The position numbers and the translations under genes were made by a program. From Spirodela intermedia (taxonomy: Eukaryota; Streptophyta; Magnoliopsida; Alismatales; Araceae): a stretch of DNA of 64,000 bases. Below the pieces are notes generated by a model. That model was given only the letters and a program-made list of their open reading frames with translations. It was not told where the DNA came from and made no database searches. Shown here one piece after another: positions 46,933 to 57,152 of the stretch. The stretch is from the NCBI GenBank assembly GCA_902729315.2, contig LR746274.1, positions 9,177,440-9,241,439 on the forward strand, written 5' to 3'. How positions within the stretch are numbered: position 1 is the first letter of the stretch; the number at the start of each line of letters is the position of its first letter.

Positions 46933-49337
46933 GTATAAGTCACATTTGCTCAACTTTTTTCTCTCTCCTCGCGGGAGCTTCTCTCTCATCAACGTCACAT
47001 TCAAACGGCGAGATCTCTCCCATCTGACCTCAGATCCTGCTGAAACTTGTTTCATTCGATTCGCAAGGTCAGAAACCATCATCATCGAGTCGTCACACGT
47101 GGAAAATGGTTGATTGGTGCTCTCGGTCTCGCAATTTCTCCCTCGAGAGGTATTTTTCAAAATGTTATATTCTCGGGGTAATATCTACTGATTTACTTGG
47201 CTGAAATATTATATCCTTATATCAGTAGAATCGTATTTTCTTGATTTACAGCTTTTCCTTCTTGATCATTTTATTTTGATGCTTCGTTGATGAGTAAATC
47301 ATCGTTTTCATTGGTGGACCAGTGTCCGGCCGATGAGAAATTGAGGGAAGAAGCATGCTTTGGGCCTGGCAACGGTCCGAAAATCGGAACCGTCGATCGC
47401 CTGAATGGTCGAATGACGGACGGTCAGGATTTTCTGTCGGCTGGAGATCCCCCGGTCCCAGATATCGCGTCGATGCCAGCCGGCCCTGCTATTTCAACTA
47501 TTGATTTACAGATCACCGGACTAGATTTACTAGAGGAAAAGGTGCCGCAAGCGGCTGACGCCGTTTCCTCGGTTACGGTGTCCGTGCTTGCGTCAGCGAG
47601 AGCTGACACGGAGGGCACCAACGGGAGCTTAAATCCATCCGTTGAAATTGAAATCAACAGAATGGATTCAGTGCCGCAACTTTTTGCGGGCGCCGTTCTC
47701 TCGTGTGCGACGCCCATGACGTCATCTACGTAAGAAAGGGCGGGCGCAGCAACCTAGACAACCGGAGGCCAGACCGCGCCGGCTCACGGCGTCCTGGCCC
47801 AGATCAGGGCTGAGCCGGAGCAGGCCCCAGTAGCCGAAGCCACGCTGGCCGTGGCGGCTCAGTCTCAGGCCCAGCCGGCCGAGGTTGTGCGGAGCACGGT
47901 CGTGCCGGACAAGACCGCATAGCCCAAGGGTCTGAAGGCCAAAGCTTCTAGGATCCAGCCACCGGCCCAGACTAAACCGGCCCAGGCCCCACCGACCCAG
48001 GACCCAACGGCCCAGGCTGCTCAGGCCCGGACCGCTCAGGTCCAGGCCGCTTAGGCCCAGACCGAGCTGGCCCAGCACACCCAAGCACAGCCCACCCAGG
48101 CCCCAGACCTACTGGCCCAAACCGCTGAAACCAGAGCTGCTCAAGCCCACGCCAAGCTAACCCAGCCCACCTAGGCCCAAGCCAAGTCTTGGGCCCAACG
48201 ACTAGTAGGACAACAGCCCACTCCTACAGTGGAAAATACACCGAGACGCGAGTTACACCCCACTTATGTTGATGGAATACCGTCACAGGGTTACACTGAT
48301 GAAGGGGGAATGAGAATAGTCTCATTTTCTTCGAAGTAGGTCTCCCAACTGGCGGAGGCCTTCCAATTTTCATTGATAGGGCGCTTCTCTACGAAATGTC
48401 CCCACCTAGATGATATTTATAGGATCTATTTGGCCCTAGGACATTTTCAAGGTAAGGTAGTCATCGGTGCCCATGATTATTAGAACGTCTTTATCCATTT
48501 TGAGCTCGAGGCTGACTATCAGAAAGCTTAGAGTAGGACCACATGAGAGATTCAAGATACCATTATGCATACATATAGATGGACCCCATTGACAGACAGT
48601 CTTTCTCGAGGAAAACAACCGCACTCCATCCCAATTTGGATAGGTTTTCCTAGTCTACTAGCACATTTATTCACGCCTAAGGCACTTGAGTCTTTGGTGA
48701 ATGCCGTCGATACATTTATACGCCTAGATCCAGACGTTAAAATGTTTAACCGCCCAGGTTATGCACGAGTATGTGTAGAGATAGACCTCTTGGCCCCACT
48801 TCAACGCATGATCATTGTGCAGAATGGGGATGAGAAGATCTATTAAACAGTTATATATGAGAGACTACCTCATTTTTGTATCCATTGCATAGTGTTTGGA
48901 CACACTATCCACACTTGTCGACATAAGACCACCTCGTCATCTTTAGAGTCTACTGTGATTTATTTATCACCTATGTCATATGATGATTATATCACTGAGG
49001 CAGGAAAGACTATACCTAGCCGCCCTCCCATACAGAGCTCGCGTGCTCCCTCTCGACCACTACCGGTCCAGATTAGTGTCCCTCTAGCTGGTCTTGGGAG
49101 AACAACCCCACTTACATCGGTATCACATCTTATCTCCTGAGCATCCACATCCACCCGAAAGAGAAGGAAGATGGTAGTAGGCCAAACTCCCCCCATACCA
49201 ACAGGTAAGGGAAAGACAATCAAGACATCGAATGTTTTTGAGGCTTTAGGTACCTTGATTGAGGAGGCGGACAATGTTCCCATCACAGGGAACAATATCA
49301 GCCCACGAGTTCGACGACACTCCCCCAAGCACTGATA
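46933..49337 (+). pseudogene. LINE A 5' UTR and ORF1 remnant, inverted relative to its ORF2
   Basis: ORF1 starts at ATG 47290 and is open to a TAA at 47731-47733, where LINE C has TCA. The downstream Ala/Gln/Pro-rich linker (47740-48200, many GCCCAGGCC words) contains further stops. The conserved DUF4283-like region is at about 48320-48850 (F-T-P-K-A-L-E-S-L and M-F-N-R-P-G-Y-A-R-V) and the zinc knuckle (C-x2-C-x4-H-x4-C) at about 48878-48925. It ends within the low-complexity C-terminal part. Confidence 0.78.
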
Positions 49338-49414
49338 CTAATGAGATACTAATGTAGATACATTAGTATCTCGAGGAATACATTAGTATCTATTAATGTG
49401 ATCTGATGGTATCT
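49338..49414. other. Patchwork junction between LINE A and LINE B
   Basis: About 77 bp made of short pieces found elsewhere in the LINEs: TCGAGGAATACATTAGTATC (also at 44221-44240), AATGTGATCTGATGGTATC (also at about 46823-46842) and a 13-bp inverted repeat (49344-49356 and 49359-49371, spacer 2 bp) built from the complement of the first piece. This is typical of templated insertion during end joining or microhomology-mediated template switching. Confidence 0.75.
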
Positions 49415-52299
49415 CCATCAAGAAGTTGAGCCACCATAAGATGAGGCCAGGATGGCATAAAAGAGGTAGAGGAGGCCAAGGGAGTATCTGCATGCCAAGT
49501 GTCATACCAAGCACTGATAGTGTCTCGTTCCACTCACTATCGGATTAAAGGCCTCATCTGCAACCAATGTCTTTGCCAATCTGCTCATCGCTTTCCTCCT
49601 TTTATGTCGGTAAGTTGGCTAGCCCAATTCCCGTATTTGACTAGTACAAAGGTCCTTAAGGGTGATCTTGTCATCCTCATCCACCATACGAGTTTCTTTT
49701 GAAGCATATCAAGGATATCTTCAGGGTGTCTAATCCCTAGGCCACCCTCGTCCATCGGTCGACATGCTTTTTTCCAATAAACTCGGCGTTGACGATGAGG
49801 CCCGTCGAGTTGTCCATCCCATAAGGAGGTACAAATCTACCTCACAGTTCGTAAGACAGTGTCTAGTACCCCATGTACAGCAAGTAGGTGCAAGGGCATA
49901 CTCATGAGGACATAGCATATCAATTGGATGCGTCCGCTTGAAGATAGAAGCTGAAGCTTCCACCCGTCAAGTTTCTTCCTCAACTTGCACAAAAGGGAAT
50001 CAAAGTAATGAACCCTAGTGCATCTGAGGAAGATGGGGCATCCAAGGTAGTCAAAGGGTAGATGACCACGCGAGAACCCTGTTAGGTTTTGTATGTGTCG
50101 TATGGTGCTAATGGTGGCAGAAGATGTAACCATAAAGCTACTCTTTGAGGCATTGACGAGTTTACCTACAGCCCGCTCGTAGCTCGAGATGATAGTCATG
50201 AGTCCCTTGATGAATGTTTCACACCTATTAAGAAAAAGTATCGCATCATCAGCAAACAAAGAATGCAATATGATTGGGCAACCCCTCTTCGAGTGATATG
50301 GTTGGATAAGCCCACATGTCACCACTCGGGAAGGGGTTCGACTAAGGACTTCTTCAACCAATATGAAGAGAGTGAGTGATAGGAGATCACCTTGTCGTAA
50401 CCCTCTCGTGACTGTGAAGAAAGGTGTGGAAGTGTTGTTCACCAATAGAGAGAAATGGTTCTCCCTAATGCATGCATCAACCAGGTCAATGAACTCATCG
50501 GTGAATCCGAAGCGTCGAAGCACTTCGGTAAGAAAATTCCACTCGATCTTATCAAAAGCCTTTTCCATGTCTAATTTGATGATGACATTAGAACCACAGA
50601 TGTCCTGGTCAAGGGATTGTGCTAATTCATGAACTAACATGATGTTATTATGAATGTGCCATCCCTTAACAAATTTGTACTGCTCTGGAGATATGAGCCT
50701 ATCAAGAAAAATACTCAGTCGTGCTATAATGATCTTAGATACAACTTTATAGCACACATTACAAAGATTGATGGGCTTAAAATTTCTAAAAGAAGTTGGG
50801 TTGACCACCTTTGGTATGAGTGCAATAAAGGTGGCTTTCCAACTTCATGAGAAGACTTTGTGGTGGAAGAATTCTTTGATGGCATGAACTAAATCGGTTC
50901 CGACGATGTCCCAACATGTTGAATAGAAATCCGCTGGAAAACCATCAGGCCTAGGTGCTCGGTTTCTACTCATTGAGAAGATCACATCTTTGATCTCCTC
51001 CCTAGTAGGTATGGTCATAATGGATGAGATCTCCTGGTGGGTAATTAAGAATGGAATCGATGAGAGTATATCCTCCGAGATCTCAATCGGCTGGGAAGAA
51101 AGAAGGGTACAAAGGTATGCAATTCCTACCTCTTGCATACGAGATGTGTCCTGATCATACATCTCTAGAAGAGATATATAATCAGAGTGAGATCGGTGTG
51201 CGATCGAGGCATGAAAGAAACGTGTGTTCCTATCACCCTCGCGTAGCCACTAGATGTGCGATTTTTGGAGATAATATATCTCCTGTCGTCGTGCAGCCTC
51301 TTCTAATTGCTCACTCACTCGAACTCGTCTGGCCCAAGTGTCGTTAGTCCATCGAGCCTGCAGTTGTCTCTCGACCCCAGCTAGCTCTTTCTTCAACTCT
51401 TTTACCTGGGTGTGGATATTCTCGTATACATGCCAGTTCCACCATTTAAGGTGAAGTTTGAGATTCCTTAATTTGTAACTGAGGTTCTCTATAGGAAAGT
51501 TTGAGATATCTCCATGCCAATGACTCCGCACGAAGCTTTGGAAGCCTTCGTGTCGAGTCCACATATTCTGAAACCTAAAAAGAGGTCTAGGGGTACTAGC
51601 TCTCGAGTCAGGGAGAATAAGAATCGGCGTGTGATCTGACCTATAGTGAGGTAGGAGTGTGACTAATATGAGACATTGCACTATTGCAATGTTATTAGTG
51701 AAGCAACGATCAATGCGCTCATATATCCTTGCGCCTCCTTGTCTCTCGTTGCACCACGTCCAGACCTCACCAAAAGTAAGAGGTTCAATAAGGGCCGCGC
51801 GAAAAATAAAATCATTGAACATTTCCATGTGATGGGCTCGAGGGACCTGTCTCCCTTGACGTTCAGTGATTCTACATACACAGTTGAAATCTTCGACTAC
51901 GAACCAAGGAGAATCAACTAGTATAGGATAATCCTGCATATATCGTACTAGGTCTTCCCAAAGAGTCTCACAATCTTGGTGTCTATGTGAAACATAAACG
52001 ATTGAGAATATAAGCTCTTGGCGAAAGCCTAATACCCTCATCGTAACATGTTGTGGTCCCTCAACTAATAGTTGTATAGAATATGATCTCTTCCAGAACA
52101 ACCAAATGTGGTTCATAGGGTTATAATAAAAGTGATCCATGCTTATGCGTCTAAGTAATGGGTGAATGTGATCTGATGATATCATAGGTTCAATAAGCCC
52201 GATGAGGCCTAGTCAGTGCTTATTGATGAGTTCAATAATGTGGGACTGTGTTTCGAGGTTGCCCAATCTTTGACAGTTCCAAATAAGGCTAGGTATCAT
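49415..52299 (-). pseudogene. LINE B ORF2 remnant (endonuclease and reverse transcriptase, RNase H missing)
   Basis: ORF2 ATG is at 52299. The endonuclease is largely open over 51250-52185 (V-E-D-F-N-C-V and S-D-H-T-P-I-L). The reverse transcriptase is open over 49837-50808 (D-M-E-K-A-F-D-K-I-E-W, L-R-Q-G-D and H-S-L-F-A-D-D-A-I-L-F). A stop at about 51250 and frameshifts elsewhere interrupt it. In the position of the amber codon of LINE C this copy reads a His codon. Confidence 0.8.
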
Positions 52300-54932
52300 A
52301 AGTAGTGGTGGCTATTGCCACGAGCCCTAGATTTTGTGACATATGGAGAGCATCGTCGTGAAGTCCTATCTACCATCTTTTTCTAGTATCCTCTTTGAAG
52401 GTCAATGCCCTCAATGGGAAGATCTAATGAGGACTCAGATCTAGAGTCCTCAGCACTTGATGTAGAGCGCCTGCTAGTGTCTTCCACTAAAGAGGAAAGA
52501 GAGATTACTCGACGATTTGTCAAGCATTCTCTCCCGCTAGGGCTCTCACGCTCCCTTGAGCTCTCTAAGGGTGTGCTCAATGGTGGATCCGAAGGTTGAG
52601 GTAGTAGGGAGGAAGAAAGAGAAAGAGAAGGAGGATCGAATAGGGATGTACCTAGTGGGCTCCTATTGGAGACCCTATTGGGTGATAGAGGGGGGTGGGA
52701 GGGTGGGTGAGGTGTGGTGTGGGAGGGGGAAGACCTAGGTGATGGGGAGCTAATAGGTAATGGAAGATGTGTGAGTGTAGAGGGTCTAACGGATGAAGGG
52801 GAGCTAGTTGGTGATAGAGAGGTAGTAAGAGCTAAAGGCCTGACAAGTGGAGAGGAACAGATTAAAGGTGAAGTAGTAGTAGGCCCCCCATGTTTGGGGG
52901 AGTGTCGTCGAACTCGTGGGCTGATACTGTTCCCTATGATGGGAACATTGTCCGCCTCCTCAATCAAGGTACTTAGAGCCTCAAAAACATTCGATGTCTC
53001 GACTGTCTTCCCCTTACCTATTGGTATGGGGGGAGTTGGGCCTACTACCATCTTCCTTCCCTTTTGGGTGGATGTGGATGCTTGGGAGATAAGATGTGAT
53101 ACCGATGTAGGTGGGGTTATTCTCCTAGGACCGGCTGGAGGGACACTAATCTAGACCGGTAGTGGTCGAGAGGGAGCACACGAGCTCTATATGGGAGGGT
53201 GGCTAGGTGTAGTCTTCCCTGCCTTAGTGATATAATCATCATATGACATAGGTGATAAATAAATCGCAGTAGACTCTAAAGATGACAAGGTGGTCTTATG
53301 TCGACAAGTGTGGATAGTGTGTCCAAACACTATGCAATGGATACAAAAATGAGGTAGTCTCTCATATATAACTGTTTAATAGATCTTCTCATCCCCATTC
53401 TGCACAATGATCATGCGTTGAAGTGGGGCCAAGAGGTCTATCTCTACACATACTCGTGCATAACTTGGGCGGTTAAACATTTTAACGTGTGGATCTAGGC
53501 CTATAAATGTACCGACGACATTCACCAAAGACTCAAGTGCCTTAGGCGTGAATAAATGTGCTGGTAGACTAGGAAAACTTATCCAAATTGGGATGGAGTG
53601 CGGTTGTTTTCCTCAAGAAAGACCGTCTGTTTATGGGGTCCATCTATATGTATGCATAATGGTATCTTGAATCTCCCATGTGGTCCTACTCTAAGCTTTC
53701 TGATAGTCAGCCTCGAGCTCAAAATGGATAAAGACGCTCCGATAATCACGGGCACCGATGACTACCTTACCTTGATAATGTCCTAGGGCCAAATAGATCC
53801 TATAAATATCATCTAGGTGGGGACGTTTCATAGAGAAGTGCCCTATCAATGAAAATTGGAAGGCCTCTGCCAGTTGGGAGACCTACTTCGAAGAAAATGA
53901 GATTGTTCTCATTCCCCCTTCATCAGTGTAACCCCGTGACGGTATTCCATCAGCATAAGTGGGGTGTAACTCGCGTCTCGGTGTATTTTCCATTGTAGGA
54001 GTGGGCTGTTGTCCTACTAGTCGTTGGGCCCAAGACTTGGCTTGGGCCTAGGTGGGCTGGGTTAGCTTGGCGTGGGCTTGAGCAGCTCTGGTTTCAGCGG
54101 TTTGGGCCAGTAGGTCTGGGGCCTGAGTGGGCTGTGCTTGGGTGTGCTGGGCCAGCTCGGTCTGGGCCTAAGAGGCCTGGACCTGAGCGGTCCGGGCCTG
54201 AGCAGCCTGGGCCGTTGGGTCCTGGGTCGGTGGGGCCTGGGCCGGTTTAGTCTGGGCCGGTGGCTGGATCCTAGAAGCTTTGGCCTTCAGACCCTTGGGC
54301 TGTGCGGTCTTGTCCGGCACGACCGTGCTCTGCGCAACCTCGGCCGGCTGGGCCTGAGACTGAGCCGCCACGGCCAGCGTGGCTTCGGCTACTGGGGCCT
54401 GCTCCGGCTCAGCCCTGATCTGGGCCAGGACGCCGTGAGCCGGCGCGGTCTGGCCTCCGGTTGTCTAGGTTGCTGCGCCCGCCCTTTCTTACGTAGATGA
54501 CGTCATGGGCGTCGCACACGAGAGAACGACGCCCGCAAAAAGTTGCGGCATCGAATCCGTTCCGTTGATTTCAATTTCAACGGACGGATTTAAGCTCCCG
54601 TTGGTGCCCTCCGTGTCAGCTCTCGCTGACGCAAGCACGGACACCGTAACCGAGGAAACGGCGTCAGCCGCTTGCGGCACCTTTTCCTCTAGTGAATCTA
54701 GTCCGGTGATCTGTAGATCAACAGTTGAAATAGCAGCGCCGGCTGGCATCGACGCGATCTCTGGGACCGGGGGATCTCCAGCCGACGGAAAATCCTGACT
54801 GTCCGTCATTCGACCGTTCAGGCGATCGACGGTTCTGATTTTCGGACCATTGCCAGGCCCAAAGCATGCTTCTTCCCTCAGTTTCTCATCGGCCGAACAT
54901 TGGTCCGCCGATGAAAACGATGATTTACTCAT
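52300..54932 (-). pseudogene. LINE B ORF1 remnant (zinc-knuckle nucleic-acid-binding protein)
   Basis: Starts at ATG 54932; the N-terminal frame (to 54489) ends in the same TAA as LINE A. The Ala/Gln/Pro linker is at 54000-54480, the DUF4283-like region at about 53390-53910, the zinc knuckle near 53315-53360, and a Ser/Pro-rich C-terminal frame runs over 52383-53051, ending about 85 bp before the ORF2 ATG. ORF1p of L1-type LINEs binds the element RNA. Confidence 0.78.
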
Positions 54933-55284
54933 CAACGAAGCATCAAAATAAAATGATCAAGAAGGAAAAGCTGTAAATCAAGAAAATACGATTCTACTGA
55001 TATAAGGATATAATATTTCAGCCAAGTAAATCAGTAGATATTACCCCGAGAATATAACGTTCTGAAAAATACCTCTCGAGGGAGAAATCGCGAGACCGAG
55101 AGCATCAGTCAACCATTTTCCACGTGTGACGGCTCGACGATGATGCTTTCCGACCTTGCGAATCGAATGAAACAAGTTTCAGCGGGATCTGAGGTCAGAT
55201 GGGAGAGATCTCGCTGTTTGAATGTGACGTTGATGAGAGAGAAGCTCTCGCGAGGAGAGAGAAAAAAGTTGAGCAAATGTGACT

Positions 55285-55293
55285 GGTTTAGGG
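55285..55293 (+). repeat. Single telomere-type motif at the LINE B 5' end
   Basis: GGTTTAGGG between LINE B and the poly(A) of the next 5S-like element. Confidence 0.7.
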
Positions 55294-55888
55294 TTTTTTT
55301 TTTTTTTTTCGATAATTGTCTTGGGCTGAACTTCTCAAGAGGTCACCCATCCTGATACTTCACACGCCTAATCACTTTGGTGCCTCTCAGGCACATTCTT
55401 TGGAGATAGATGCCACTTGTGCCTCTCGACATCGTGGCAGGGGTGACTCTCAGCACGTTCTTTGGAGCTAGGGGCATCTTGGCATGGTGAGATGAATGCC
55501 ATATATATGCCTCTCGGCATAGTAAGATGAATACTACATATGACTCTCGGCATAGTGAGATGAATACCACATATGCCTCTCGGCATGGTTGCAAGATGGC
55601 CTCTCAGCACATTCTTCAAAGCTGGAAGCATTTTGGCATGGTGAGATAGATGCCACATATACCTTTTGGCATAATGGCAAGGGTGCCTCTCGGCACATGC
55701 TTCGATGCTCAAGACATCTTGACATGGTGACAGAGGGGTTCATAACACGTGCTGGGCAGCACAATCATACATCAGTGCCTTTCAGCACATGCAAAGCAAG
55801 CGCCTCACAACGCATGCACACATAATCGGGGACTTCCTAGAGAGGTCACCAATCTAGAGACTGCTCCCACCCGAGCACGCTCAACTTC
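55294..55888 (-). mobile_element. 5S-like composite retroposon with VNTR, 5'-truncated
   Basis: Poly(A) at 55294-55308, partial 5S-like tail at 55320-55376, VNTR at 55400-55740 with diverged and shortened units (ATGCCATATATGCCTCTCGG and CATAGTGAGATGAAT), then a 5S-like head cut off at 55888 after CCGAGCACGCTCAACTTC. The missing head end is replaced directly by the TTTAGGG array, consistent with 5' truncation at insertion. Confidence 0.72.
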
Positions 55889-55890
55889 AG

Positions 55891-56086
55891 GTTTAGGGTT
55901 TAGGGTTTAGGGTTTAGGGTTTAGGGTTTAGGGTTTAGGGTTTAGGGGTTTAGGGTTTAGGGTTTAGGGTTTAGGGTTTAGGGTTTAGGGTTTAGGGTTT
56001 AGGGTTTAGGGTTTAGGGTTTAGGGTTTAGGGTTTAGGGTTTAGGGTTTAGGGTTTAGGGTTTAGGGTTTAGGGTTTAGGGTTTAG

Positions 56087-56088
<2 letters not shown>
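55891..56088 (+). repeat. (TTTAGGG)n array, about 28 units
   Basis: 198 bp of almost perfect Arabidopsis-type telomere repeat with one GGGG variant at about 55942. The G-rich strand reads 5'->3' to the right. It abuts the poly(A) tail of LINE C on its right and the truncated 5S-like head on its left. Confidence 0.97.
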
Positions 56089-56122
<34 letters not shown>

Positions 56123-56123
<1 letters not shown>

Positions 56124-57152
56124 ACTCCATGACGTTCATCATATTTGAGGAAGGTGATTGATTTGCAGTGGGTTGAAAAAGCCTTTGAGTTTATGAAAGT
56201 TGGAAGATCTGCTCAACAGGAGTAGGACGAGAGCTCCATGTTGTGCGCCATGCAATGTTCCTGCAAGACAAGAGTTTGCTGCAGTAAGTGGTTCTAAGAG
56301 ATAAATACATTGATATAAAGTGGTGAGAAAAGAGTGATTAGGGCAGTGAGGAGGATAGAACTATGCTGAAGCATGACAATAAGCCCAAATATGAACTTGC
56401 CTTGCTAGTGTTGCACGCGCCTAATCCCTCTGGCCAAGATCTTGTTAGTATCATCAGTTGCCGTACTTCCTCTAAGTAGGTAAAGGACCTTTCACCCCAC
56501 GAGGAATGACTTGGTCTCTGGTTCTAACTCTTTTCTTTTCTCTTATTCTCTCTCTCTTCTTTCTCTCTCCTTGAGGGCCTCTTCTTTTACCCTCCACTAA
56601 TGCCCATTATTTGGTGTACATTAGGCTAGTGATTAAGGGAAGGGAAAAAGGTTGCCCTTTTTTTTTTTTTTTTTTTTTTGGTTTTAGGGCCCTTTCCCTC
56701 ACCCTCCACTAATTGTCTATGATGGGCTAGTGATTCCGGGAAAAGAAGTAGGCTGTCTTTTTTTTTTTTTTTTTTTTTTTTTCCTAGAGAGAGAAAGGGA
56801 GGGAGAAAGAAATAGAGAATCGAGAGAGAGAGAGAGGAGAGAGGGTCAATCCTATGGATATAGATCTTTACCTTCTCATGGGTTCAAGCTGGCTGATGAT
56901 ACTAATAAGATCTTGAGAGAGGTGCTAGGTTGCCGATTCACAACTAGTTAGCAGGTCTGATGTGCTATAGACCTATAGTTCAAAAGTGGGCCGATGCCAA
57001 CATATGCTGATAGTTCTATGTCCTCACTACTTGAGCATGATAGATAGTAGATGTGATGTGATTATGAGGAGAGTAATGATTGGAAGTAATGTACCCGAGT
57101 GGATTACGATGTGCCTTGTTGTCCGTGTTGTGCTGTATCTCCATTGTGGTCT
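56123..57152 (-). other. LINE C 3' UTR with internal A-tracts and GA-rich segment
   Basis: Colinear with the 3' part of LINE D (39540-40720). On the sense strand it contains a CT-rich stretch immediately followed by an A-tract (56758-56830), a second A-tract at 56658-56680, and then unique sequence to the terminal A tail. Relative to LINE D the LINE C end is about 140 bp shorter, so the two used different polyadenylation points. Confidence 0.7.

Larger units (their letters stand above)
42701..49337 (-). mobile_element. LINE A: L1-type LINE with inverted 5' half (twin-priming structure)
   Basis: From the A tail (42701-42711) to 46932 the element reads 3' UTR, RNase H, reverse transcriptase and endonuclease on the minus strand. 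At 46932/46933, just after the ORF2 ATG, the sequence switches strand: 46933-49337 is the 5' UTR plus ORF1 on the plus strand, matching the inverted complement of 52880-55284. The outer edge is ORF1 C-terminal sequence and the inner junction is the LINE 5' end, the exact order produced by twin priming. Frameshifts and stops are frequent. Relative to LINE B it lacks about 200 bp in the reverse transcriptase near 44670. Confidence 0.8.
49415..55284 (-). mobile_element. LINE B: L1-type LINE, 3'-truncated sister of LINE A
   Basis: The sense strand is minus. The 5' end is at about 55284, directly after a GGTTTAGGG motif. The 5' UTR, ORF1 and ORF2 run to 49415, where the element stops inside the region between reverse transcriptase and RNase H, with no 3' UTR or poly(A). 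It is a near-identical direct duplicate of 44243-46930 over ORF2 (offset rising from about 5175 to 5341 bp), and an inverted match of 46933-49337 over ORF1. Confidence 0.8.
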
